Shown piece by piece: positions 19,605 through 31,512 of a stretch of DNA of 64,000 bases (positions are counted from its first letter, which is position 1; each line of letters opens with the position of its first letter). Both the position numbers and the translations under genes were made by a program. Under the pieces are notes generated by a model. That model saw nothing but the letters and a program-made list of their open reading frames with translations. It did no database searches and was not told the DNA's origin. The stretch is from Adiantum capillus-veneris (taxonomy: Eukaryota; Streptophyta; Polypodiopsida; Polypodiales; Pteridaceae): NCBI GenBank assembly GCA_014529385.2, contig CM043948.1:80654760-80718759 (forward strand). The letters run 5' to 3'.

Positions 19605-22374
19605 GAGTACTGGAAAGGAGGCAATCTGTCTATGCTGAATCCATGCGCCTGAAACCATGACGTCATCTCCCCATACCAGCATGCTGTATCTCCCTGCATG
19701 GCTAATTGTCGAGAGGACTCAAGTGCAAGGCGTGCATATCTGTCTCTGGGAAGTTCCCATATGCGGTGTATAAAGGAGACGGATGTTGTGAGCGCCTCAA
19801 CCACCAATGGGGGGGCACCTAGCTCTGCTCGTACAATAGCACGTGGTACTGAAGCCTTGTCCCTAATTAGCCACGAGATCATAGAGACTAGAGGCTTCTC
19901 CATGTCCCCCCATCCATCACTGCGGCCTGTCCTCTCGTGATGATCCAGTGAAGGTCCCCAAATCTCAGCTCCATAAAGCAATGCAGAAGCCACCAAAGTG
20001 TCAAAGAGCCAGAGCTTCATCCGAGGCTCCTGAAATTGAACCTATGAACACATCCTTTTCAATTTACCCAATGCTGCATGGGCTCTCGTCAATCTAGTCT
20101 CTGCTGCCCTCCTCAATGAAAATGTTGGCCCACTAAAAACCACTCCAAGGTAAGTGTAAGCATCTATATACTCCACCTTCTCCTGCCCGTATGTGAATGC
20201 TGGCGCTGACCTCCTGTGTGGTGGTATTAAATACCAGGACCTTGGTTTTACAAGGGTTGACGGACAAACCACTTTCTTGGGAAACCTATGCAAAGCATCC
20301 AAGTGACGTTGCATCCCCTCCGGGAGTCGGAGATCAACACAATATATCAGCATATAACAATAGTGGAATCCATGTCCCTGCCAGCTGTGCACCTCTATCA
20401 CCATCTCTCTCAATGTAGTCAGAAACCTCATCCACATACATACTAAATAGAGTAGGAGAGAGCGGGCAGCCCTGCTTCACCCCAATAGTGGAGTAAACCG
20501 GTGTGGATAGACACTCTGGGGTGCGTACATGCCCTACTACTGACCTGTATAATGCCATGACCCCCCAAATGAGCTCTGTGGGTACTCCCATTTGCTGTAA
20601 TCTGCGCATCAATCTAGCTCTGGGCACTATGTCATGCTTTGTGGAAATCCATAAAGCTACAATAGATCCGTCTCCCACACGATCTGCCCTCCTCAATGAT
20701 GGCTCTGAGTGTCAAGATATGGCCAAGAGTAGAAAAACCCCTCCTCAAACCTGCCTGCCCGGGTGCACGCATCCCCTCCCTCTCTACCCATCTACTCAGC
20801 TGCTGCTCAAGAATAGATGCGTACAACCGTGCCAATGTGTGTCCAATCATGATAGTGCGATAATTCCCAGGCTCCATAGGGTCTCCCGACTTGAAGATGG
20901 GTACAATAGTAGATAGGCTCCAAGTATCATACAAGCCCTCACACATGGCACGGTTAAACATAACTGCTAGAAGCTCTGCTAGTAAATCTTTGGCATGCGT
21001 GAAATGCTCAGCCACTAAGCCATCATGATCATATGCTCTCCCAGTCCTCATCCTGTGAATGGCCTTCCTCACCATCTCAGTGGTGAAAAAAGCACATGTG
21101 TGTGGGCATGGATCGGGGGGGTCGGGAAGGGGGGGCTGCTTAGGAACTGTGTACAAAGATATGCATACTGGCCCCAAGCCTCCACAAAAGTGATGGCAGG
21201 GGGGGGGGGGGGAGTGCTCATGAAAGAGCCGCCATGCCTCACGTGAGTCCTGACTCAAGAATAGCTGGTATAGAGCTTGCTCTAGGCGTCTGAAGTCTAG
21301 CTCTAGTGTCCCGGCATTCCTCATCATACCAACTGTTATGGGGCATGCTCCCCGAACGATGTCTCTGCTCAGGCTGGGTATGTGGGTATGCCTTTGCTGC
21401 TGCATCATGTAGTGTCTGTGTCAGTATAGTAGTAAGATCCTCCAGAGGTCGCCCTGGCTCCTCTGCGCACAGGCGTCTGTAGATCCCATCTATGTATACA
21501 GAGTCCGTCTCCAGCGTGAAGGTGTAGCGAGTAGGGGCTGCTCCCGTGGCCTGTCTGCTACACTAAACTGAAAAGAGATGGTCAACCACACAAGAGCATG
21601 GTCCACTGCCACACCAACAGGTCTGGGTCCAACCGTGAGATCCTGGATACTAGAGATGAGGCTCGGCTGTGCCATGACATAATCCAGTGTGCTGGGTCCA
21701 TGTCTGTGTGGAAAGCATGTAAAATCCCCCGCAACGGGAAATCTCTGTAGGCCATTCAAGATGGCCAATCCATGTGCAGACCCCATGTCTATCAAGTGTC
21801 ATCCATACTAAGTGTGTTCTCCATCCTGTGATAGTCTGGAAAGGCCCGTCTCTGCAACATCCAACTCTCTTAGCATCTCCTCTGAAGTAACATAAAATAC
21901 TGTTTGATGATGGATAGTCCTAGCATTGAAATCCCCTAGAATGATGATGTCAGCATCTCTAGAGAACTCCCATATGTCATTATCCAAAATAGAGAATGGG
22001 AAGTATCCTCTAGGTGGTGCATAAACTGACGTACTCGGGGGAAAGTAGCAAATAGCAATGTAAAGATATCTGCCTATCTCTGCTCTCAATCTCACCCACA
22101 TGTACCTAGCTTGCTCATCCCTGCGGGCTATATGTACCAATGGCTGCAACTCCTCCCTGAATAACAGTGCCACTGCTTCTGAGCCCCGCCCTCTGTGCTC
22201 TGATCGTGTCTCCTTTCTACAGGCCATCTCCCATCTATATCCACTAATGTAAGGCATAGATTGCCCAGGGGCCTGACGTGTCTCAGAGTAGAAGACGATG
22301 TCTCTTCCCGTAAAACTATCCTCAAAAGCACCCACATTAAGGCGCATAGATCCATTACAATTCCAAGTGGCAAC
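19605..22374 (-). pseudogene. A5 ORF2: endonuclease-reverse transcriptase, broken
   Basis: The EN segment 21808-22374 starts ATWNCNGSMRLNVGAFEDSF (start codon position now GTT), followed by GDFNART. The RT region has TIVPIFKSGDPMEPGNYRTIMIGHTLARLY, GQAGLRRGFST and GVKQGCPLSPTLFS. The catalytic box is damaged by a small deletion (LLLYADIL in place of YADDI) near 20340. Other breaks lie near 21800, 21500, 21300 and 20640. The C-terminal finger is absent. Confidence 0.88.
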
Positions 22375-22404
22375 TTCGAGTGTGGTCCCATAGGTCTCGC
22401 ACTG

Positions 22405-23324
22405 TCATGTGGAGCGCCGCTCTACAATCACCACCCGGCCATCTCTGTAGAAGGCCGTCTTTCTCTTCTCCCTTGCCGCTTAAATCTCTGGCTTTACCCC
22501 GCAAGCTGTGTGAGAGTGAGGTCATCTCCAAGGAATATGCCCATTTTCTTTAGTGTAGGGCGCTTCTTCAAGAAGTCCTTTGCCTCCATGGATGGGAAAT
22601 GGATGCTTAAAGATCTCCCTTTTGGAGTCTCCCCATTGCCTTGTGTCTTCTTTCCTACCCTCCATGCCTTTGTATGAGTAACCTCACTACCCATCATGCC
22701 GAGAAGTTCTTCGACTTCCCCTTCCACATCATCTCGGTCTTCTAGACCGGTTACTCTTATATGCAAGGCTCTAGTTTTCCTTCGCTGCTCTTCTTCTAGA
22801 GTCATGTTGATGATTGTAGGAGCGGGAACGGATTTGGTTTCTTTCCCTTTCCCTTTCTTAGCGACTTCTATCCATTTCTCGACCTCATCCGCCTTCTTCT
22901 CCGTCTTCGTGATCACATGCATCCATGAAGATGTCTTTACCACCTTCTGTTTCTCCTCCTCTGTGATCATCCGTACCTGCTCCTTGATGACCTTGATCTC
23001 CTCTATCACCGAGGGCTGGAGTTCCCCTTCTTCTAGTCCACTGCTTACTCTATCTGCAAGCTCTCGCTTGAGGGTTGTGACCTCTTCTCCAAGTGCTTGT
23101 GAATCCGCCTTAAGTGCTTGTAGCTTTGCGTGCAAGTCCTCTTTCTCCTTCTTCCATTGCGCGCCTTCGTTGAGGAACATTTGAAGAAGGTTGGCCTTCT
23201 ATTTCCACCATCCCTCCGTCTCTTCTTTCCATTCTTTCATCTCCCTTTCCATTTGTGTTATCCGCTTGTTTGTAAGCACAAAGGTTGCCTCTGTATGGGG
23301 CTTACATACTGGCGAAACGATCAT
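22405..23324 (-). pseudogene. A5 ORF1: coiled-coil/RRM-like protein, two to three lesions
   Basis: Starts at ATG 23324 (MIVSPVCKPHTEATFVLTNK). An in-frame TAG at about 23196 follows EETEGWWK. Then comes a long heptad-rich coiled coil (LHAKLQALKADSQALGEEV), with IINMTLEEEQRRKTRALHIRVTGLEDRDDVEGEVEELL (residue ~200) as the RRM-like entry, then AWRVGKK and LSIHFPSMEAKDFLKKRPTL. A break near 22490 precedes the terminal ERRST (stop 22405). This is the best-preserved coiled-coil region of the family together with A1. Confidence 0.82.
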
Positions 23325-23440
23325 GGCCTCCACTGGCGATGCGGGTATAGCTTGACGCTCTGGCTCGGCTGAGTCTAGGCGGAGAAATAATAACCACAAC
23401 CCGAATGTGGGTATATGCACTACCACAGCCCACTGCAGGA

Positions 23441-24061
23441 CACTCAGTCTGCTCTGCCAAATATCCAGAGGCTCAGCCCCATTTTGGTTTATTCACAATA
23501 CCTGCACCATGTGAATATATTTGTTGTCCTTAAATATGCATACATAATATAGCTGAAAATCTGTCTGCTAAGAGAGAGGCAATTCTGGAAATTCTATGCC
23601 TGCTGAAAATGTGATAGGTCTAAAGATCTGTAACCTGATCCTGCTGTTTGGTTTTGGCTGACAATCTGTACGTTCCTGGTGTGTTTTTTTTTTTTTTTGG
23701 GTTGTTTCTGTTAATAAAGTGCAATGTGCAGAACTATGTAGTAATGATTCAATGCAGGTGTGTGTGTGATGACAGACTATATGAATATTGTGCAATGAAG
23801 GTGTTTTCTGTTGCTGCTGTGTGTAAAGACTATGGTTGGGTGTGATGGGGGTGAAATGTGCAGGTGACGGGAGCAATGGGCAGCAGCAAGAATGGTGCAG
23901 GTGAGTATGAAGGGCAGGGGCAACAGATTGTGCTGGTCCAGGTGATGGGCAGTGCGCTGGTGCATGTGACGGGTTGCTGTAGGTTGACGCTAGGGTGGCC
24001 TGCTACAGGTTGACGCAAGGGGGGGGGGGGGGGGTTGACGTGACGTGATGGCCTGCAGGTT
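23441..24061. other. Non-coding stretch 5' of A5
   Basis: About 620 bp. It contains T15 near 23683, degenerate GCAGGTGACGGG-like and GTAGGTTGACG-like units at 23850-24050, and a G16 run (24019-24034). It could be the A5 5' UTR, because it ends at the GA tract of A6 as expected for head-to-tail copies, but I see no independent proof. Confidence 0.45.
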
Positions 24062-24085
24062 GAGAGAGAGAGAGAGAGAGAGAGA
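24062..24085. repeat. (GA)12 microsatellite at A6 3' end
   Basis: Pure GA for 24 bp, passing directly into TGAAATGAAATG and the family-A terminal motif. Confidence 0.9.
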
Positions 24086-26125
24086 TGAAATGAAATGAAA
24101 TATAATATTAACGTCTTTAAAAGGCCAAAATGACCTATGAGACCAAACGGTTGCATGTGGTGAATCTAATACCAGGTCTGGGTTCAAAAAGTACAAAGAA
24201 CTGAAAAGAAAATAGTGGGTAGGGGTGGGGTGAAAGCTGATACAAAGGAAATACAAAGGGTGAAGCTCTCTGACAGTGGAGGCATCATATACATATACAT
24301 CAGTATCCAAAAGGCTATAGAGATTCAATGTCCTCCAAGGTGGGCACTCTGTCAGGACGGCTCCTATGTCGCACCAATATGGTATGGATCCTCTGTCGCA
24401 ATCTGCGTTGATGTCGAGAGGGCCCCCTCATCCGTGGGCGACGGGACCGCCTCAACTCTATTTCCCGATCAAGCAGTATGCCTCTGGTGTTGTTATGTTG
24501 TGGGGACTGCTCGAACTCCTCTGTCTGTGACTAAAAGAAATCTGTAATCTTCTGCTGTCGCTGGATCTCTCTCATTGTGCCCCTCTTGAAGAGGTCCTCT
24601 CTGTGTTTGCGAATCTCCAGTAAGTATAATCCGAGGCATCTCTGATCCTGGTATCTCATGACTCTAGAAAGTGGCCCAAAACCCGCTTTGAATAGACAGT
24701 GAAAGCGGCCTCGTATCTCATAGTATACTAGGCAGCGACATATGTAATGTAGCTCTATCTCTGGCTCTATCAGACACACCTAACAAATTTTGGACTCAGC
24801 GGGTACTCCTCTAAATCTGCCTGTCTCAATCTCTAGCTGATGTGAGGATGTGCGTATCTGACCAATAGCACATCGTATCCTGTGGGATAGATGAGTATCC
24901 ATGTATCCTGGTCTGATCACAAAACCATCCTCCGTGAGTTGGAGAAGATGCTCTCTATAGAAAGTCATCTTCATACCTAGCTCATGTGTAGGTTGTATCC
25001 ATGTCTCTTCGTATCCAACTAAATCAAGTCCTGTCTGATGAGCCTGGTAATCTCTGCCCTAGTGAGGGAGATGGAGGGTGCATCCAAAGAGTACTGAAAT
25101 GGGGAAAGCCGATCCATACTAAAGCCATGTAACTGAAACCAAGATGCCATCTCTGCATACCAACATGATCTATCTCCCTGCAATGCCCGCTGTCGCGAAG
25201 GCTCTAGTGCTAATCGAGCATATCTGTCTCTAGGGAGAGCCCAAGTGCTATGCATAAATGAAACTGATCTAGTGAGTGCCTCCACTACCAATGGAGGAGC
25301 AGCGAGCTCCGCCCTAACAATGTCATGTGGTACTGAGGCCTTGGCCCTAATCATCCGAGAAATCATAGACACCAAGGGCTTCTCCATACATCTCCATCCA
25401 TCAGTACTGCCAGCTCCGCTATGATGATCAATTGAGGGGCCCCATATCTCCACTCCGTACAGCATGGCCGAAGTGACCAGAGTGTCAAAGAGCCAAAGCT
25501 TTGTCCGAGGTTCTTGGAATTGAACCTGCTCAAGTCTCCCCAATGCTGCATAGGCTCTGGTCAATCGCGTATCTGTTGCACGCCTCAGGGAAAATACTGG
25601 ACCACTGAAAACCGCCTCAAGATAAGTGTATGTATCTGCATACTCTACAGTCTCTTGACCATATGTAAAAGTGGGGGCAAACCTCCTTACCCACTGCGCC
25701 GTGGTGTTAAACACCATTACCTTGATACCTTGGTCTTACCAAGGTTCACAGACAATCTACTGTCCCGTGCAAATAGATGCAATGCATCCAAATAACGCTG
25801 CATCCCCTCTGGAGAATCTGAGATCAGCACAATATCATTAGCATATAATAGCAACGGAATCCATGTCCCTGCTAGCTGAGCACCTCTATCACCCTCTGTC
25901 TATACATAATCTGAAAACTCATCTACATATATCCCAAAGAGAGTCGGAGATAGGGGACAACCCTGCTTCACCCCAATGGTGGAGTGAACCATGTCGGACA
26001 TGCCCTGAGTAGTGCGTACCTGTCCTACCATTATCCTGTATTCAGCTAAGATCCCCCAGATCAGCTCTGTGGGCACCCCCATGTCTTGCAATCTGCGTAT
26101 GAGTCTAGCTCGTGGCACTGTATCA
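24086..26125 (-). mobile_element. LINE family A copy A6, 5'-truncated
   Basis: Keeps the complete 3' UTR and the C-terminal half of ORF2 and ends at 26125 within the RT (RARLIRRLQ followed by TGTATCA), directly against the A7 terminal motif. The 3' UTR is nearly identical to that of A3. A5-(GA)12-A6-A7 is therefore a head-to-tail series. Confidence 0.9.
24315..26125 (-). pseudogene. A6 ORF2 C-terminal half
   Basis: Includes GVKQGCPLSPTLFGIYVDE (25960), VFSGPVFSLRRATDTRLTRAYAALGRL, LYGVEIWGPSIDHHS, SFMHSTWALPRDRYARLAL and FSMDRLSPFQYSLDAPSISL. The finger region follows (RRL-type sequence RGRFHCLFKAGFGPLSRVMRYQD), with the end near 24315. The finger reads CLIEPEIELHYICRC and has lost its first Cys pair partner. 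Breaks lie near 25890, 25740, 25010 and 24780. Confidence 0.85.
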
Positions 26126-26296
26126 TAGAGAAATGAAATGATATATTAACGTCTTCAAAAGGCCAAAATGACCTATGAGACCAAGCCGTTACAACATAGT
26201 GAATCTGATACCATGTTCGGAATCAAAAAGAACTAAAACAAAATACAATGTGTAGTACAATGAAAGAAGGAGGGAAGATATGGTGGAGATCCATTC

Positions 26297-29200
26297 TCAC
26301 CTGCACTCTGGACGTCGAGAGAGTATGGCTCGAATCCTCTACTGTACTCTCCGTCGATGTTGTGTAACTCCTCTCCTCAATCGCGGGCATCTAGATCTCC
26401 CTAGCTCCAATGCTTGGTCTATGAGAATGCCAGTAGTGGTAGTATGAGTGCGGGCAGAGCTCTACAATGGTGTCTGCTCCTCGAGCTGCTCCTCTGGGGG
26501 TCCAATATCTAGTGTAAAGAAATCTGTAATTTGTCTCTACGACCGTCTCTCTCCAGCTCTCCTCAGTAAAGTGTCTCTGTGCCTGTGTAACTGAAGTAGA
26601 TACAGTCCAAGACATCTCTGATCCTCATAGCTCATGACCCTAGATAGAGGCCCAAAACCCTCTCTGAACAGACAATGAAAACGGCCTCGTATCTCATAGT
26701 ACATTGTGCAATGACATATGTAATGTAACTCTGTCTCTGGCTCTAGATGACATAAGCGGCATATCCTGCTATCTGCTGGTATCCCTCTGAATCTGTCAAT
26801 CTCAATCTAGAGCTGATGTGAGGATGTGCGTATCTGTCCAATGGCACAACGTAAGCCATGAGAAAGATGTGTGTCCATATAGCTAGGTCGAATCACAAAC
26901 CCATCCCCTGTGAGGTGGAGAAGATGCTCTCTATAGAAAGTCATCTTCGTGGCCAACTCCTGTACCGGCTCTATCCATGTCCTCCTCGTGTCCAGCTGGA
27001 TCAGATCCTGACGAACGACTCTAGTATCTCCACCCGTGTCAGAGTCATCAAGGGTGCCTGTAGAGAGTACTGAAAAGGAGGCAGCCTGTCCATGGTGAAG
27101 CCATGTGTCTAAAACCATGATGTCATCTGTGCACACCAGCATGATGTATCCCCCTGCAGAGCTAGCTGTCTGGAGGACTCTAAGGCCAGCCTGGCATATC
27201 TGTATTTGGTAGTATCCCATAGGCTGTGTACATAGGAGACTGATTTGGTAAGCGCCTCAATCTCCATAGGGGGGCAGCTAACTCTGCTCAAATGATATCA
27301 TGTGGTACGGACGCCTTGGCTCTAATCAACCGAGAGATCATAGATACCAAGGGCCTTCTCCATACGTCTCCAACCATCCTGGCCTACAGAAGGTCCCCAA
27401 ACCTGCACCCATATAGCATAGTAGATGCAACCAGAGTATCAAAGAGCCATAGCTTTGTCCTAGGTTCCTGAAACTGAACTTGCGAACACATCCTCTCTAG
27501 TCCTCCCAAAGCCGCATAAGCTCTAGTCAATCTAGTCTCTGCTCCTCTTCTCAAAGAAAATCTCAGCCCGGTGAAGATTGCCCCCAAGTAAGTGTACGCA
27601 TCTGTATACTCCACAATCTCCTGACCATGTGTGAAAGTAGGTGTTGATTTCCTGATCCACTGTGGTGTGGTGCTAAACACCATAACCTTGGTTTTACCAA
27701 GGTTTACACACAATCCACTATCCTCTGAAAAACTGTGTAGTGCATCCAAATGTCACTGCATACCCTCTGGTGAGTCAGATATCAACACAATATCATCAGC
27801 ATATAACAACAATGGGATCCACATCCCTACCAACTGGCCACCTCTGTCACCCTCTCTGTCAATGTAATTAGACACCTCATCAACATACATACCAAATAGA
27901 GTAGGAGACAATGGGCAGCCCTGTTTCACCCCAATAGAAGAGTGAACTAATTCAGATACCGCTTCCGGAGTGCGTACATGTCCCATCACTGATCTGTACA
28001 AAGCCATAATCCCCCAGATCAACTCTATGGGCACCCCCATCTCCTGTAGTCTACGCATCAATCGAGCTCTCGGTACCATGTCAAATGATTTGCGAAAATT
28101 TACAAAGCAACAATAAATCCATCTCCCATGTGACCTGCCCTCCTCAATGATGGCTCTGAGTGTCAAAATATGATCAAGAGTGGAGAAACCCCTCCTGAAA
28201 CCGGCCTGACCCTTTGCTCGCACCCCCTCATCCTCTGCCCAAATACTCAAGCGCTGCTCAAGAATGGATGCATACAACCATGTCAATGTGTGTCCAACCA
28301 TAATAGTGCAGTAGTTCCCAGGCTCTATAGAGTCCCCTGCCTTGAAGATAGGCACAATAGTAGACAACCTCCAAGTCTCAAGTAACCCCTCACACATGGC
28401 ATGATTGAACAACACTGCAAGAACCTCCATCAGCATATCCCTAGCATGTATAAAGTGCTCTGCTACTAGACCGTCATGATCATATGCCCTCCCGGTCCTC
28501 ATCCTGTGAATGGCCCTCTGTACCATCCCAGTGATAAAGAAGGTGCTCGTAGCTGGACATGGCTCTGTAGGGTCTGGAAGGGGTTCTTGTCCAAGAACCG
28601 TCTATAACGATGTCGCATACTGGCCCCACATATCAGGTGAAGTAATTACTTGGGGAGGGGAGTGCTCATGAAAGAGTCACCATGCCTCTCCTCAATCGCT
28701 ACTCAAGAACATCTTATATAATTCTCGTTCCATCTGAGCCAGGTAAGCTCGCTTCTTCCATCACACAAGGCGACGGGAATCAATCCGAGACTGTCTGTAA
28801 GTGATGAATCCTAAAAGAAGATCCCTCTGAAGCTGGGCTCTCATCTCTCTGCAGTCCTCATCATACCAACTATTCTGGGGCATGCTCCCAAAATGTGGTC
28901 TCCTGCCCGGCTGGGTGTGTGGGTATGCCACTAATGTAGAACCATGCAGTGTCTCAGTTAGTAAAGTGGTGCACTCCTCCACTGAGAGGCCTGTACCAGC
29001 TGTGCCAGCTGTGCCTTTCTATAGACGGTCCCAGATCTCCTCTGTATAAACAGAATAAGTCTCTGGTGTAATGTATAACGAGTGTGTGACCTGCCTCCTC
29101 ATGTCTGGGTTATACTATACTGGAATGAAACAGATAGTGTCAAGAGAGCATGATCTATTGCTATGCCCACTGGCCTTGCTCCCACTGTGAAATCCTGAAT

Positions 29201-29925
29201 GCAAGGGATAAAGCTCGGTTGTGTCATAACATAGTCCACTGTACTGGCCCCATGTCTGTGTGGAAAACATGTGAAACCGACTGCTCTAGGAAATCGCTGT
29301 AAGCCGTTAAGTATGGCTAACACATGTGTAGTCGTCATCTCTGTGAGGTATCTCCCATACTCCATCTTCTCTCTGTCATGTGAGCGTTTGTCAGGCCCCA
29401 ACTCCCCCACATCCATCTCTTTAAGCATCTTATCTGAAGTGTCATAGAAAATTGTCTGAGAGTTGCCTGTTCGGGCATTGAAGTCCCCTAGGAGGATGAT
29501 ATCACCATCCCTAGAAAACTCCCATATATCATCGTCTAGTATAGAGAAAGGCGATTGCCCTTTGGATGCAGCATATACTGACGTGCTGGAAGGGAAGTAA
29601 CATATGGCAATGTATAGAAATCGGCCTGTGTCAGCTCTCAACCTCACCCACATGTATCTAGCATGCTCATCTCTCTGTACATATGTAGTAGTGGCTGTAG
29701 CTCCTCTCTAAATAGCACTTCTACTCCTCCTGAATCTCTACCCCCATGCTCAGATCTCGTGACAATCATGTGTGCTGTCTCCCATCTATATCCCCCCACA
29801 TGTGGCATCACCTGTCCAGGCGCTTGGTGAGTCTCCGAGAAGAATACAATGTCCCTATCTCTAAAATTGTCCTCAAAGGCCCCAACATCCAACCTCATAG
29901 ACCCATTACAATTCCAAGTAGCCAT
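26297..29925 (-). pseudogene. A7 ORF2: endonuclease-reverse transcriptase, broken
   Basis: Starts MATWNCNGSMRLDVGAFEDNF at ATG 29925. EN: ETHQAPGQ, ICYFPSSTSVY, GDFNARTGNSQT, STVDYVMT, DHALLTLS. RT 27384-28526 is one long frame: GHTLTWLYASILEQ, GQAGFRRGFSTLDH, FVNFRKSFD (Asn and Ser changes near the first catalytic Asp), GVKQGCPLSPTLFGMYVDE, YADDIVLIS. The finger and C-terminus are readable in other frames to TGA 26297-26299. Breaks lie near 29650, 29090, 28990, 28750, 27750 (single stop), 27380, 27220 and 26800. It is not functional, but it is the best template for a family consensus. Confidence 0.9.
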
Positions 29926-29955
29926 CTTCAGTGTGGTCCCATAGGTCTCGCACTG
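29926..29955 (-). promoter_or_regulatory. 30-nt ORF1-ORF2 spacer of A7
   Basis: Thirty nt between TGA (29956-29958) and ATG (29923-29925). The two frames are in phase, so ORF2 lies ten codons beyond the ORF1 stop. It shares the TATGGGACCACAC core with A1, A3, A4 and A5. Confidence 0.5.
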
Positions 29956-30926
29956 TCATGTAGGGTGTCTCTCCATAATGACCACTCGTCCTCTCTGTAA
30001 AAAGCTGTCTTCCCTTTTTCTCTTGCGGCCCTAATCTCTGGCATGACTTCCTACATGTAGGTAAGCTGAGAGGGTGAGATCGTCACCAAGGAAGATGCCA
30101 GTCTTTTTGAGAGTGGGCCTCCTTCTCAAAAAGTCCTTCTCCTCAATAGAGGGGAAGAGTAATATGAGAGCTCTTCCTCTCGATGTTTCCCCCGTGCCTC
30201 CACTTTTCTTACCAACTCTCCATGCTCTTGTGTGTGTCGCTTTTTGCATCCCCATTAGTACCATGAGCTCTTGTACTTCCTCATCAATTTTCTCTCGATC
30301 GTTGAGGCCGGTAACCCTCACATGAAAAGCCTTCATACGTCTTCGTTGTTCCTCCTCAAGTGTCATGTTGATGATGGTGGGAGTGGGGATTGATACCTCC
30401 TTGCCTTTGCCCTTCTTTGCGACCGAAATCCACTTCTCAGCTCCTCCATTTTCTTATCGGTTTTGGTTATCATATCTGTCCATGAAGACGTTTTTGCTTC
30501 CTGTTGTTTCTCCTCTTCCTTAATGGCTTGCATTTGCTCTTTGATTACCTTAAGTTCTTCTATCACTGAGGGTTGGATTTCTCCCTCTTCTAGTCCACCA
30601 TTGGCTCTTGCCTCGGCTAGGTCTCTCTCGAGGGCTGAAATCTCATTCTTGAGGTCTTCAATTTCGGCCCGATGCTCCATTTTCTCCACAGTTCGAAGCT
30701 CTGCCTCACTGATTTTCCACTGAAGAAAGACCGCCTTCTCCATCTTCCACTCTTCCATCTCTGTCTTGTACGCCTTCATCTCCTTTTCCATGTTTGCTAA
30801 CCTCTTGCTGGTGGCCATAAAAGTTGATTTCTTCATTGCTGGTGATGCCATTGCATGCAAACCACTCAAGGGGGAGGGGCTAGAGCTCTCGGGAAGTGCT
30901 GGGTTTGCGCTCATGACCTCCATCAC
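29956..30926 (-). pseudogene. A7 ORF1: coiled-coil/RRM-like protein, one frameshift
   Basis: An ATG at 30926 opens the frame; the family-conserved start MASPAMKKSTFMATSKRLANMEKEMK is at 30851. A coiled coil spans about residues 30-170 (EIEDLKNEISALERDLAEA). The frame changes near 30440 within the segment preceding IINMTLEEEQRR. The RRM-like entry KAFHVRVTGLNDREKIDEEVQELM, AWRVGKKSGGTGETSRGRALILLFPSIEEKDFL and GIFLGDDLTLS follow, and the stop is at 29956-29958. There is no zinc knuckle anywhere. Confidence 0.82.
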
Positions 30927-31320
30927 AAGACGGCCACACTAAACACACAGCTGAACTTTCCACACTTATGCATACATTTTCTCCCGCATCAAGCATACAT
31001 TTCGCATACAAATTACCCCGCCCTACAGTTTCTGTGAATTTTTGAATTTTCTCCTCTGAATTTTGAATTTCTGAATTTTCTGATTCCTCACTACTGAAAC
31101 TCGGGAACAATGAGGAGAAACTGTCATGTCGAGTAGTTGATGATGCCCTTCCCGCACCTGCTGCACAGCGCTGGCCTTGCTCCCACCAACTGCTGCCCTG
31201 CCTTCGCCTCTCGCGTGAGCTTGCAGCTTCAGTTTACTGTCGCGCCCCTATTGCTGCCTCCCAAGCCCTCTCACATGCACCTGCATTTTCTGCTTTGCTG
31301 CCGTGTGCACCTGCCTCCCC

Positions 31321-31325
<5 letters not shown>

Positions 31326-31375
<50 letters not shown>
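31326..31375. repeat. (GA)25 microsatellite at A7 5' side
   Basis: Fifty bp of GA between the A7 5' region and the ABCA exon region. It is the right-hand border of the minus-strand LINE array. Confidence 0.95.
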
Positions 31376-31379
<4 letters not shown>

Positions 31380-31406
31380 AATAGCACAAGAAATACAGCA
31401 TGTTAC

Positions 31407-31512
31407 TTGTGAGAATGATCGCCCGTCCTTGCTTGGCCTTCCTCACCACATTCCACAAAAGATTTCTAGAAGCTGGGTCAAGTCCTGCGCTTGGTTCATC
31501 CATGTAAACCAC
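31407..31512 (-). CDS. Single exon of an ABCA-type ABC transporter (nucleotide-binding domain)
   Basis: A 106-bp minus-strand exon encodes VVYMDEPSAGLDPASR (Walker B plus D-loop of an ABC ATPase) and NLLWNVVRKAKQGRAIILT, the sequence typical of plant ABCA (ABC1/AOH) transporters just before the H-loop. It is preceded by a good acceptor (TTGCAG, 31513-31518) and followed by a GT donor (GTAACA, 31401-31406). The exon starts in phase 0 and ends in phase 1, and a next exon supplying Thr-His-Ser would fit. Neighbouring exons were not found in the window. It may be one exon of a host gene whose introns have filled with retrotransposons, or a captured fragment. There are no internal stops. The second Gly-adjacent residue is Ala where most members have Thr or Ser. 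Confidence 0.7.

Larger units (their letters stand above)
19605..23440 (-). mobile_element. LINE family A copy A5, 3'-truncated
   Basis: The copy lacks its 3' UTR, finger and terminal motif: its ORF2 ends at FSIDRLPPFQYS (19605), joined directly to A4 ORF1 coding sequence. Rightward it continues through RT, EN, the 30-nt spacer (22375-22404) and ORF1 (start 23324). Loss of the 3' end is unusual for a LINE, whose insertions normally keep it, so a deletion or recombination joined A5 to A4. Confidence 0.88.
26126..31325 (-). mobile_element. LINE family A copy A7, complete span (~5.2 kb)
   Basis: The best reference copy: terminal motif at 26126-26190, ORF2 end at 26297, ORF2 start ATG 29925, 30-nt spacer 29926-29955, ORF1 29956-30926, 5' UTR to about 31325. 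Its left neighbour is the truncated end of A6 and its right neighbour a (GA)25 tract. No target duplication was recognised, because both sides are low complexity or another LINE. Same subfamily as A1 and A8 (C-terminal ILSR-x-x-EC). Confidence 0.9.

Noticed and set aside
23648-23845. Small membrane-like protein near 23700
   Set aside because: Hydrophobic residues come from a T15 run; no start context or family resemblance.
31234-31406. Extension of the ABCA coding frame past 31407
   Set aside because: The frame runs into an intron donor and then translates the GA tract as Leu/Ser repeats; the splice site is the better end.
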